Positions 1-5,576 of a DNA stretch of 7,262 nt are shown in pieces. The notes under the pieces are model-generated. The model was not told where the DNA came from and did no database searches. It was given only the letters and a program-made list of their open reading frames with translations. The DNA is from Anaerolineaceae bacterium (GTDB lineage: Bacteria; Chloroflexota; Anaerolineae; Anaerolineales; Anaerolineaceae): the NCBI GenBank assembly GCA_011620445.1, contig WOZB01000100.1, forward strand, positions 1,471 through 8,732. Reading direction: 5' to 3'. The position numbers were made by a program, and so were the translations under genes. Every line of letters begins with the position of its first letter. Position 1 is the first letter of the stretch.

Positions 1-1311
1 TAAGCTCTTTCGCTGGAGAGACGTGTTCTGGATTGCTGTTTGCGGGCTTGGCATTGTAGCACGCACTGGCACGAGTGTTTCAGGCTGGGCAGGCGTTGGC
101 CTTACCGGTGAAGTGATATCAAGATCACGAGTACCGGCGGAAGCTGGCTGCGGTTGGGGGTATATACGCCGCTTCAAAGGCATTTGGAAAGCTTTTCGCT
201 GAATGGCTGGCGCCTGGGCGGTCTTAGGCAAAACTGGCTTAGGTCGGTTGAGTTGGTAATTGTGCTGACTAAGCAATGCCTGGCGGGATTTTTTCACCCC
301 TGCTAAAGATTGGCGCGGGGCAATCGGCATCTGAACGGGTTGTGCCGCTTCCTGGGTTGGCCTTTGCGGCTCTATTTTTGAGACCAGCCCAGCAATAGCT
401 TCTACAGGTGTAGGCGCGGTCTGCGAGCCAGATACTTGCTGGCTGGGTGGTGCAATATCATCTTGCCCGGTTGACGGCTGGGATTTTTTGGAAGTTGGCT
501 CAAACACCTGGGATGAGCGCTGCTGATCGGGAACCGCCCGCGGGGTTGTAACTTGCGTCATTGGCTTCTGACGCTCAGGCAATTGACTGGCAGGGGCTGC
601 AGTTGTCGTTTGGCGGGCGGCGGGTTCGGCAGGTTTTTCAGAAACAGGCTTGAGGCTGCCTGGGGTAGCAGAGCTGCTCTGTGCCCTGGGTTTAGGGCTC
701 TTTTGCACCATTGTTGCATCAGGGGACGTGGCACTCTGAACTGCAGCTGCTTCTCCACCTGTGGAAACCTGGACCTCTTCAACCCGGCTGAAGCGCCGTG
801 CACCGGGTTCGGGAGGTTTCCATTTGGGTTTGGAAATGGCTTGTTCCGCGGCAGGTGAGGCCTGGCTGAAAATGGAACCTTGATCAGGCAAACTAAAGCC
901 CGGAATGGCCTGCCCGCTTGTGAAAGTGCGGCTGGAAAGTGACGAACTGGCTGGCTGGATGCCCTGGTCTCCACCGGTTCCGGTAGGCAGCGTCATTGCC
1001 AAGGCGCTCCATTTTCTGCTTTTTTCCTTGCTTGTTCTGCCTTGCGGTAATGTCATGTTTCTGCGTTTGCCAAATGTTCTTCGGGAGAACTGACGGATGA
1101 CATCAGATATGCCATTGGAGCGGAAGAAGCGCCTGTGTACGCCCGCCATCACCTGTGCAGTATTCAGCTTAAGAGTCTGCTGGAAGCGGCGCAGAGGCCG
1201 GTTCTGGAAAGAACGCGTCATGGCAAACGATTTCAACATCCCCTTGGAGCTAACCGGCCTCTCAAGGTTTTGTTCGTCTTGCATCGCGTTTGCTTTGTCT
1301 TCAGCAGCCAT
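1..1311 (-). CDS. Long basic Pro/Ser/Gln-rich eCIS-associated protein, N-terminal 437 residues, C-terminus outside window (possible DUF4157-type)
   Basis: The frame is open from ATG at 1311 to the left window edge without a stop (437 codons), so the C-terminus lies outside. An AAAAGG ribosome binding site (1322-1317) sits 5 nt before the ATG, and the gene starts 15 nt after the third tube-like gene, so it belongs to the same operon. Residues 1-20 are polar; 21-105 are strongly basic with RRF/RQF-type clusters (LRRFQ at 40, HRRFF at 59, RQFSRR at 73, KRRN at 82). From about 110 onward the chain is rich in Pro, Ser, Ala, Gln and Thr, looks disordered, and has no membrane segment or signal peptide. 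AIQRKAF (369-375) and SLQRKSL (431-437) resemble the (I/V)QRK motifs that often precede DUF4157 in eCIS-linked proteins. I infer a cargo or cargo-linked structural protein, but the diagnostic C-terminal domain is not visible. The reading frame is certain; the function is weakly supported. Confidence 0.8.
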   Translation of the reverse strand, partial: MAAEDKANAMQDEQNLERPVSSKGMLKSFAMTRSFQNRPLRRFQQTLKLNTAQVMAGVHRRFFRSNGISDVIRQFSRRTFGKRRNMTLPQGRTSKEKSRKWSALAMTLPTGTGGDQGIQPASSSLSSRTFTSGQAIPGFSLPDQGSIFSQASPAAEQAISKPKWKPPEPGARRFSRVEEVQVSTGGEAAAVQSATSPDATMVQKSPKPRAQSSSATPGSLKPVSEKPAEPAARQTTTAAPASQLPERQKPMTQVTTPRAVPDQQRSSQVFEPTSKKSQPSTGQDDIAPPSQQVSGSQTAPTPVEAIAGLVSKIEPQRPTQEAAQPVQMPIAPRQSLAGVKKSRQALLSQHNYQLNRPKPVLPKTAQAPAIQRKAFQMPLKRRIYPQPQPASAGTRDLDITSPVRPTPAQPETLVPVRATMPSPQTAIQNTSLQRKSL

Positions 1312-1316
1312 TAAAA

Positions 1317-1322
1317 CCTTTT
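1317..1322 (-). promoter_or_regulatory. Ribosome binding site for the Pro-rich protein
   Basis: AAAAGG followed by TTTTA and then ATG at 1311. It fixes the start of the open-ended gene at the left edge; no other in-frame start has a comparable site. The whole intergenic gap is only 15 nt and leaves no room for a promoter or terminator. Confidence 0.6.
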
Positions 1323-1326
1323 AAGA

Positions 1327-1962
1327 TTACTTGACCAAGGAGCCGACAGCGAACATCGGTGTACCAAACACCTGGCTAAGTGTGATGCCCGCATGGGCAA
1401 TTTCAAGAGTTTCGATGGCAGTGGAGTTGGTGTTGTTCACGTCCAACGGCGAGAGCTTCCAGGATACCGGGTAAGCGTCTTCCACGTTCCACTGCTTGAC
1501 GATGCCGTACCCGCCTCCTATCAGGCCGGCCGCCCCCAACAGGTTCATGCCGGGGCCGCCCTGGTAAATGGTGAGATTGACACGCTGGACGTCGAATTTG
1601 TATTTGCCTTTTTCAAACCATTTCCACAACTCCTGGGAGGTGCTGAGGCCGCGGCTTAGAACGATATTTTCAAATTGGATGCGCCCCGGCAGTTGATGGG
1701 CATGGTCGTTTTGCCCGCCCTCAATCACCGTCTCCACTTCGCGCCGAGCACCGATGCCGCTGCATTGGGTAAAGAGACCCACGATGACGCCTGAAATGTC
1801 CAGGTAGAACATATAGGCGGGCACAGGGTCCATCCGCACCCCGGTCACATTCTCCAGCGTGTGAATGCCCATCATCGCCTTGGACTTGAGCGCTTTCGTA
1901 ATCGGGTTTTCACTAACGGGCAGCTTGGTGCTGATATTCTTTGGTCCATTCAACAGGCTCAT
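1327..1962 (-). CDS. Third T4-gp19-like tail tube protein (211 aa, enlarged)
   Basis: Tube-fold protein of the phage T4 gp19 type. After an N-terminal extension of about 45 residues absent from the 147-aa tube, the core begins at AYMFYLDISG (49-58) and continues through FTQCSGIG (64-71), QLPGRI (90-95), LSRGL (102-106), ELWKWF (111-116) and WNVEDAYPVSW (158-168); the matching stretches in the 147-aa tube are FFTNVGGIG, KLPGRL, LKRGV, DIWNW and WNFENAWPSK. A glycine-rich insert (135-153) splits the beta-strand region and may make an extended loop. The ORF could begin at GTG 1977, overlapping the previous stop, but AAAGGAG sits 5 nt before ATG 1962, so I chose 1962. By analogy with eCIS that have several tube paralogs, this larger one probably forms a specialised ring near the baseplate hub or tube start. 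Family assignment is solid; position in the particle is inferred. Confidence 0.88.
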   Translation of the reverse strand: MSLLNGPKNISTKLPVSENPITKALKSKAMMGIHTLENVTGVRMDPVPAYMFYLDISGVIVGLFTQCSGIGARREVETVIEGGQNDHAHQLPGRIQFENIVLSRGLSTSQELWKWFEKGKYKFDVQRVNLTIYQGGPGMNLLGAAGLIGGGYGIVKQWNVEDAYPVSWKLSPLDVNNTNSTAIETLEIAHAGITLSQVFGTPMFAVGSLVK

Positions 1963-1967
1963 GCCAG

Positions 1968-1974
1968 CTCCTTT
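1968..1974 (-). promoter_or_regulatory. Ribosome binding site deciding the start of the third tube gene
   Basis: AAAGGAG lies 5 nt upstream of ATG 1962, so translation most likely starts there and not at the upstream in-frame GTG at 1977, which would lie upstream of this site. Confidence 0.75.
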
Positions 1975-2186
1975 CACCAGTACAGGGAACGTCCCTGGCT
2001 TTCGTTTTCACTGTGCAGGTCTTCGCGCAGCAGTTTTAGGATGTTCCTTGCCAAGGTCTGCAATTCAAAATATGTCAGGTCAGGTGCATTGGCAAGGTCC
2101 TGATCAGTTTCGGCCTTCAGTTTTTCTCCGTCCAGGCTGCTTTCAGCGGAGGGGGCTGCTGGTTCTGAGAAAGAAATTGGGCTCAT
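1974..2186 (-). CDS. Small conserved-looking eCIS operon protein (70 aa), function unknown
   Basis: Residues 1-35 are Ser/Pro/Ala/Glu-rich and probably flexible. Residues 38-66 form an amphipathic helix with the pattern YFELQTLARNILKLLRED followed by L, Glu, Asn and GR, ending in Trp70. Short proteins with a helix of the type LxxLAxxIxxLLRxxL...ER.GR occur between the DUF6760 protein and the hub genes of other eCIS operons, so I regard it as a small baseplate or hub accessory, from recollection rather than search. It begins 23 nt after DUF6760 and ends where the next gene's ribosome binding site begins. The site before its own ATG is weak (GGATG, about 10 nt upstream), so it is probably translated by coupling to upstream genes. 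No catalytic or metal-binding motif is visible. Confidence 0.75.
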   Translation of the reverse strand: MSPISFSEPAAPSAESSLDGEKLKAETDQDLANAPDLTYFELQTLARNILKLLREDLHSENESQGRSLYW

Positions 2187-2209
2187 TTTATGTTCATCCA
2201 GTTTTTCAT

Positions 2210-2368
2210 TCAGGCGTTGTTAATACGCTGGTTGATGTGGGCAATCTCACTGACCCAACGCCTGCGGCTTTGATGTTCAAGGTTCATAACATCCTCCAGC
2301 GGCCAGTGAAAATGGTAGGCGATGTAGGCTATCTCCTCATGCAGCTGATCGAGGGGATAGCCCGTCAT
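2210..2368 (-). CDS. DUF6760 family small eCIS protein (52 aa)
   Basis: Translation gives a 52-residue protein that I recognise as DUF6760: YPLDQLHEEIAYIAYHFHWP (4-23), then LEDVMNLEH (24-32), SRRRWVSEI (34-42) and a C-terminal helix. The HEEIAYIAYHFHWP core and the RRRW motif are the family hallmarks; the precise role is unknown, but it sits beside the chaperone-like gene in many eCIS operons. Its ATG overlaps the TGA of that gene (ATGA, 4 nt). The only purine-rich stretch upstream is a G8 run 1 nt before the ATG, too close for a normal ribosome binding site, so translation probably depends on re-initiation or a -1 frameshift at the G8 run, which would fuse the two proteins into one of 174 aa. 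Short ORF cut-offs would miss this gene, although it fills the apparent gap exactly. Confidence 0.9.
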   Translation of the reverse strand: MTGYPLDQLHEEIAYIAYHFHWPLEDVMNLEHQSRRRWVSEIAHINQRINNA

Positions 2369-2733
2369 TCCCCCCCCAATGCTGTCAGGTCCACCTCTAC
2401 ATCCTTCCCGCAGTGCGGGCAGGTAACCGCAATCCTGGGTTTGCCAGTCTCATTGATCTGCTGATAAAAAGCCTGAAGAAAATTCAGGTCGGCAGTAAAT
2501 AAATTTTCGATGATGCCGGTATTGACACTTGGCAAGGACCCGAGGCTTGTAATCACACGCGAAAGCAGCACGATCACCAGGTAAGCTTCGTTGGATTGCA
2601 CGCGCATGTCGTTCATGGGCGTAATTTCATCCATGGCGGTCGCCAGGCGCATTGTGCCGTGCTTATGCAGCGTGCCTTCCTTATCTACATAGCCGATGGG
2701 CAGATCAAATTCAAATTCCGTTTGTATACTCAT
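2365..2733 (-). CDS. Tail assembly chaperone / T4 gp26-like eCIS protein (122 aa) with CPHCG motif
   Basis: The N-terminus TEFEFDLPIGYVDKEGTLH (5-23), then GTMRLATAMDEI (26-37), a helical segment NEAYLVIVLLSRVITSLG (48-65) and NLFTADLNFLQAFYQQIN (77-94) match the small proteins found between the tube genes and DUF6760 in eCIS operons. These are usually labelled phage tail assembly or T4 baseplate (gp26-like) proteins; the LP.GY...G.LH...MR..T..DE layout also recalls Mu gp41-type tail chaperones. Cys105 and Cys108 in CPHCG form half of a zinc-ribbon-like site, so metal binding would need a partner or dimer. A good AAAGGA site lies 8 nt before the ATG. The last codons (TTG GGG GGG GAA TGA) hold a G8 run and the stop overlaps the next start. 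It probably helps tube or baseplate assembly; family context is good, mechanism inferred. Confidence 0.85.
   Translation of the reverse strand: MSIQTEFEFDLPIGYVDKEGTLHKHGTMRLATAMDEITPMNDMRVQSNEAYLVIVLLSRVITSLGSLPSVNTGIIENLFTADLNFLQAFYQQINETGKPRIAVTCPHCGKDVEVDLTALGGE
2370..2377 (-). promoter_or_regulatory. G8 run: candidate -1 programmed frameshift site
   Basis: On the coding strand the run spans the last base of codon 119 (TTG), two GGG codons and the first base of GAA, giving the heptamer G GGG GGG in the correct register for simultaneous P- and A-site slippage. A -1 slip reads GGA then ATG and continues in the DUF6760 frame, giving 121 + 1 + 52 = 174 residues. The frame arithmetic is seen directly; use of the site is inference. 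The run is also a likely indel hotspot. Confidence 0.4.
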
Positions 2734-2772
2734 AACGTCTATCCTTTCCCAACTTCCCGTTCTGGGGCCGCC

Positions 2773-3246
2773 TTAGGGGTCCACCCGTTCAATGGTTTCT
2801 GCCATCAAAGTGATGGAAAAACGCGCCACATTTGACGGGCGAGTCTGGTCCATTTCAAACCCCGCGATTTTGATGGGCATCGCGTTTGTCAAATTCCAAA
2901 CCACAAGGGCTTCATACTTGCCTTTCTGGTGAGCATTCAGGCTGATGGTCACATTCTTGCGGGCGGCCTTGGTGAGGCCGTTGCTGGCAGAGACGAACCA
3001 GTTGTATAGTTCCTTGGTATTTCCATAACCATTGCTGAGGGTGATCGGCGCGAAATGTGTCACCCCGGGGATGAGCAAGGTCTGAAACTCCCCGGACTCG
3101 CGCACCACGTTGTGCTTGATCACCTCCATTTCAATTTCACCGCCGCTGATGCTTGAGAAGGTCGCCAGGCGATTCTTGTCAATATCCAGGGTGTAACTGG
3201 AATCCAGGGGATTGATATTGAAAGTCTCATTCAAGATCTTAAGCAT
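2773..3246 (-). CDS. Second T4-gp19-like tail tube protein (157 aa)
   Basis: A second tube-fold paralog. Its N-terminus is more diverged, with an extension containing FNINPLDSSYTLDIDKN; the tube pattern then follows as FSSISGGEIEMEV, HNVVRESGE, LLIPG, ITLSNG, ELYNWF, NVTISL and VVWNLTNAMPIKIAG, which aligns with SEVVEHKVVSEKGE, KLPG, VTLKRG, DIWNW and RWNFENAWPSKVVG of the main tube. I chose ATG 3246, 9 nt after an AAGG; GTG 3252 is in frame and would add two residues, and the choice is not certain. It follows the main tube gene after a gap holding a strong stem-loop, and precedes the chaperone-like gene by 39 nt. eCIS commonly have a tube initiator paralog next to the main tube (Pvc5 or gp54/gp48-like role), which is the likely role here. 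Confidence 0.87.
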   Translation of the reverse strand: MLKILNETFNINPLDSSYTLDIDKNRLATFSSISGGEIEMEVIKHNVVRESGEFQTLLIPGVTHFAPITLSNGYGNTKELYNWFVSASNGLTKAARKNVTISLNAHQKGKYEALVVWNLTNAMPIKIAGFEMDQTRPSNVARFSITLMAETIERVDP

Positions 3247-3273
3247 CTTCACCAGCCTTCTTGCTGCGGCTTG

Positions 3274-3324
3274 CCAGGAGTATCAAGGGAAACAAAGTAC
3301 GCGTTCCCTTGATACTCATCCTGG
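3274..3324 (-). repeat. Intergenic stem-loop (14-bp perfect inverted repeat plus 4 bp)
   Basis: Arms GAGTATCAAGGGAA (3278-3291) and its exact reverse complement (3304-3317) flank a 12-nt loop; a further CCAG/CTGG pair (3274-3277 with 3321-3324) extends the stem past a 3-nt bulge. It lies wholly in the gap between the main tube gene and the second tube gene. On the transcript the stem is followed by CTGGCAAGCC, not a U-tract, so it is not a standard intrinsic terminator. It may be an RNA processing or stability element, or a partial attenuator, that lets the upstream sheath and tube genes be expressed more than downstream hub genes. A REP-like repeat family is an alternative. Confidence 0.75.
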
Positions 3325-3348
3325 TGCCTTAAAAATCGGTTTCACGGG

Positions 3349-3792
3349 CTAACTAACCCGTACCATCCCCTCATGGACGATGGTTACATCTTCGATCATG
3401 TAGTTAGTGCTGGATGAATCCAGCTCAGGGCCGACTACTTTGCTGGGCCATGCGTTCTCAAAATTCCAGCGGGCTATTTCTTTCTGGGTCTGATCGTAGG
3501 CGATGATGGAGCAGTTGGTGCGAGCGTCTGCTACTTTTCCATCCACCACCAGCTTGCGCCAGTTCCAGATATCAATATTGCTGGTTACGCCGCGCTTGAG
3601 TGTGACCTCAGTCCAGGTGAGGCGGCCAGGCAACTTTTGGATGATTGTCTCGCCTTTCTCGGAGACAACTTTGTGTTCAACGACTTCGGACTCAGAACCG
3701 ATCCCGCCAACGTTGGTAAAAAAGCCTGACAGCTTACCGGAAATTTCAAGTCCGAACTTAAATGCAACAAGTGGATCCTCACGTGATGGCAT
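3349..3792 (-). CDS. Main inner tube protein, T4 gp19-like (147 aa)
   Basis: Compact protein of normal length for eCIS and phage tube subunits. It starts with DPLVAFKFGLEISGKLSGFF, followed by VGGIGSESEVVEHKVV, QKLPGRLTWTEVTLKRGV, DIWNWRKLVVDGKV and ARWNFENAWPSKVVGPEL, and ends in the strand IEDVTIVHEGMVRV. These are typical T4 gp19/Pvc1 features: the LPG turn, the KRG turn, the W-N-F-E-N-A-W-P strand and the terminal IVHEG strand. Hexamers would stack into the tube inside the sheath. The gene lies 39 nt after the sheath gene, the classic sheath-tube pair. An AAAGGAG site lies 7 nt before ATG 3792; another ATG at 3796 is out of frame and stops after five codons. As the most typical and least embellished of the three paralogs, and the one next to the sheath, it is the probable bulk tube subunit. 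Confidence 0.95.
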   Translation of the reverse strand: MPSREDPLVAFKFGLEISGKLSGFFTNVGGIGSESEVVEHKVVSEKGETIIQKLPGRLTWTEVTLKRGVTSNIDIWNWRKLVVDGKVADARTNCSIIAYDQTQKEIARWNFENAWPSKVVGPELDSSSTNYMIEDVTIVHEGMVRVS

Positions 3793-3799
3793 TCATTAA

Positions 3800-3806
3800 C
3801 TCCTTT
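3800..3806 (-). promoter_or_regulatory. Strong ribosome binding site of the main tube gene
   Basis: AAAGGAG with a 7-nt spacer to ATG 3792. An out-of-frame ATG at 3796 lies only 3 nt from it and opens a five-codon ORF, so the spacing favours 3792. The strong site suits a high-copy structural protein. Confidence 0.7.
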
Positions 3807-3831
3807 GCTCAAAATGGTTGATTCTTCTCTT

Positions 3832-5487
3832 CTACTCGGCGCCTGGGCCAGCCCACTGGCTAATCCGGAAGATGACAAATTCCGCCGGTTTGACTGGTGC
3901 CATACCGATTTCGATGATCAAACGGCCGAGATCGCGTGATTCAGGCGGGTTCAATTCATCATCGACCTTGACATAAAAGGCTTCTTCGGGGGAATTGCCA
4001 AACAATGCCCCGTCGCGCCAGACAGTCTTGAGGAATGAGGATGCATCCCTGCGGACCTTGGCCCACAGTTTGCGATCATTCGGTTCAAAGACCACCCACT
4101 GGGTGCCATTTTCGATTGACTTCTCAACGTAGTTGAAGAGACGTCGCACGTTGATGTAGCGCCAGGCCGGGTCGCTGCTGAGGGTGCGGGCACCCCATAC
4201 GCGCAGACCCCGCCCAGGGAAACCGCGGATGCAGTTGACACCGATGGGGTTGAGGGTATCTTGTTCACCCTTGGTGGTTGGATAAGCGACGCCGATGGCA
4301 CCTTGCACAACTTCGTTGGCAGGGGCTTTATGGACGCCGCGGGTGTTGTCATTGCGTGCCCAAACGCCGGCAATGTGGCCGGAAGGTGGGATGGCAACGG
4401 GTCGGTTGGTGTTGGGATCCATGATTTCGATCCATGGATAGTACATGGCAGCATAGCTGGAATCGAAACCGGTTGTATCCATGCGCCACTTCTTGACTTC
4501 CTGAGGTGAAAGGTCGGGTGGTACATCCAGGATTGCCACGCGGTCGCCCATGCGCGAGCAGTGGGCAATCATCAATGTTTGCACCGCCTTGACCATATTC
4601 AGGTCGAGCGTTTCACCGGGCATGGTAGTCATCAGGTCTGGTACTGCAACCATGGTCACATCATCCAGTACCTCGAGGCCTTCCACACCGGTGCGTTCGG
4701 TCACATTCCCCTGGAATTCAGCAGTTGAAGGAGGGGGCAAAAGCTTCTTTTCGATCATCAGCGGCTGCTCCTGCTCCTTGGGGACCAGGTTGGCGGCTGA
4801 AGTGGCATCGCTGGCGACTAGCAGGTCCACCAGCTTTGAAGACCGGTTGTTCTTGAAGGCTACTTCAACGGTTTTCTTGCCATTTGCGGTAGTTTCCTGC
4901 AGTTTTACTTCGTTGAAGACTTCTGCAACCTTCCATTCGCTATTGCTTTTCTCTTCTTCGACGATAAGAGTGAATGTGTTTTTGAGATTGGCTAAATCAG
5001 CCTCAGACCCTTCTTGTGCCTTGCCTTCGCCTTCGGCTTTTTCACCCTTTTTGGGGGCAGGCAAGTTCTCAACATCTTCAATGCGCACGCGCAGTCTGCC
5101 ACCGATGGGGCCGGAGAGGCGGGCAACTGCAGTTAGGGCGGGTTTTCCCTGTCGGTTCATCAGAACGGTTTGAGCCTTTGGGAAGGTTCTCACGCTCACG
5201 ACGTAGCACCGGGATCCCCCGTTCATAAAATATCCAAAGACCGATTGTGGAAGATAGGTGCCTGACACAAAATTCCCATAGCGTTCCACATATTGAGACC
5301 AGTTGGTGATGAGTTGGGGTTTGTTGATCAGGTTTTCAACTAGCATTTCCCCGCCGACCTCCCGCATCAGTTCCGCTTTTTCAGTGAAACCGATAAAGGT
5401 TGCCATGGCGGTTCCGACGCCTTCGATGGGTTTTGGACCTCGATCGACTTCTTCGACGTATACACCTGGCGAAAGATATTCTGGCAT
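3832..5487 (-). CDS. Contractile tail sheath protein (551 aa)
   Basis: Full-length sheath subunit of the phage sheath/Pvc2 class. The N-terminal arm MPEYLSPGVYVEEVDRGPKP is the hallmark opening, followed by GTAMATFIGFT (25-35) and SVFGYFMNGGSRCYVV (82-97). Residues about 120-270 form the variable outer domain, with a Lys/Glu/Gly-rich low-complexity stretch at 145-165 that probably makes an exposed loop. The conserved core returns with DVTMVAVPDL (276-285), GHIAGVWARND (370-380), GRGLRVWGARTLSSDPAWRY (425-444), VVFEPND (465-471), AFYVKVD (503-509) and the C-terminal KPAEFVIFRISQW (533-545), which links neighbouring subunits. It wraps the tube and shortens on firing. The start is supported by GAGGAG (5500-5495) 7 nt upstream. 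It is the only sheath gene in the window. Confidence 0.98.
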   Translation of the reverse strand: MPEYLSPGVYVEEVDRGPKPIEGVGTAMATFIGFTEKAELMREVGGEMLVENLINKPQLITNWSQYVERYGNFVSGTYLPQSVFGYFMNGGSRCYVVSVRTFPKAQTVLMNRQGKPALTAVARLSGPIGGRLRVRIEDVENLPAPKKGEKAEGEGKAQEGSEADLANLKNTFTLIVEEEKSNSEWKVAEVFNEVKLQETTANGKKTVEVAFKNNRSSKLVDLLVASDATSAANLVPKEQEQPLMIEKKLLPPPSTAEFQGNVTERTGVEGLEVLDDVTMVAVPDLMTTMPGETLDLNMVKAVQTLMIAHCSRMGDRVAILDVPPDLSPQEVKKWRMDTTGFDSSYAAMYYPWIEIMDPNTNRPVAIPPSGHIAGVWARNDNTRGVHKAPANEVVQGAIGVAYPTTKGEQDTLNPIGVNCIRGFPGRGLRVWGARTLSSDPAWRYINVRRLFNYVEKSIENGTQWVVFEPNDRKLWAKVRRDASSFLKTVWRDGALFGNSPEEAFYVKVDDELNPPESRDLGRLIIEIGMAPVKPAEFVIFRISQWAGPGAE

Positions 5488-5576
5488 AAAAACACTCCTC
5501 GATGGTTAAGCTTGATTATTGGTTGATTGTTGACCGTTCTTCCTATGTGTTATTCTTCCCGCATCCCCCTCTCTTT
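5488..5576 (-). promoter_or_regulatory. 89-nt leader before the sheath gene with strong ribosome binding site
   Basis: This is among the longest gene-free stretches in the operon. It holds a purine-rich stretch just after the DUF4255 stop, two adjacent near-identical 11-mers (TTGATTATTGG 5512-5522 and TTGATTGTTGA 5523-5533 on the plus strand, 9 of 11 matching) and the GAGGAG site (5500-5495). I see no convincing -35/-10 pair reading leftward and no terminator hairpin. An internal promoter for sheath and tube is plausible from position only. Confidence 0.35.

Noticed and set aside
558..974. 138-codon minus-strand ORF within the Pro-rich gene
   Set aside because: The alternative frame, open for all 437 codons from a start with a ribosome binding site, is in register with the operon; this shorter ORF is a shadow with no ribosome binding site that I can see.
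1865..2464. 199-codon plus-strand ORF
   Set aside because: It runs antisense across four recognised or well-placed minus-strand genes, including DUF6760; its product resembles nothing.
3274..3324. Intrinsic terminator after the tube gene
   Set aside because: The stem is strong but no U-tract follows on either strand, and the downstream genes clearly belong to the same system.
3951..4568. 205-codon minus-strand ORF in another frame within the sheath gene
   Set aside because: It overlaps the conserved sheath core completely, and its product lacks domain-like order; a shadow frame.
4550..5173. 207-codon plus-strand ORF opposite the sheath gene
   Set aside because: It is antisense to a well-supported sheath protein; the product is Ser/Arg/Thr-rich low-complexity and recognisable as no family.
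5531..5558. Plus-strand promoter (TTGACC, 15-nt spacer, TATTCT)
   Set aside because: The spacer is short, and it would drive antisense transcription into the DUF4255 gene with no plus-strand gene to serve.
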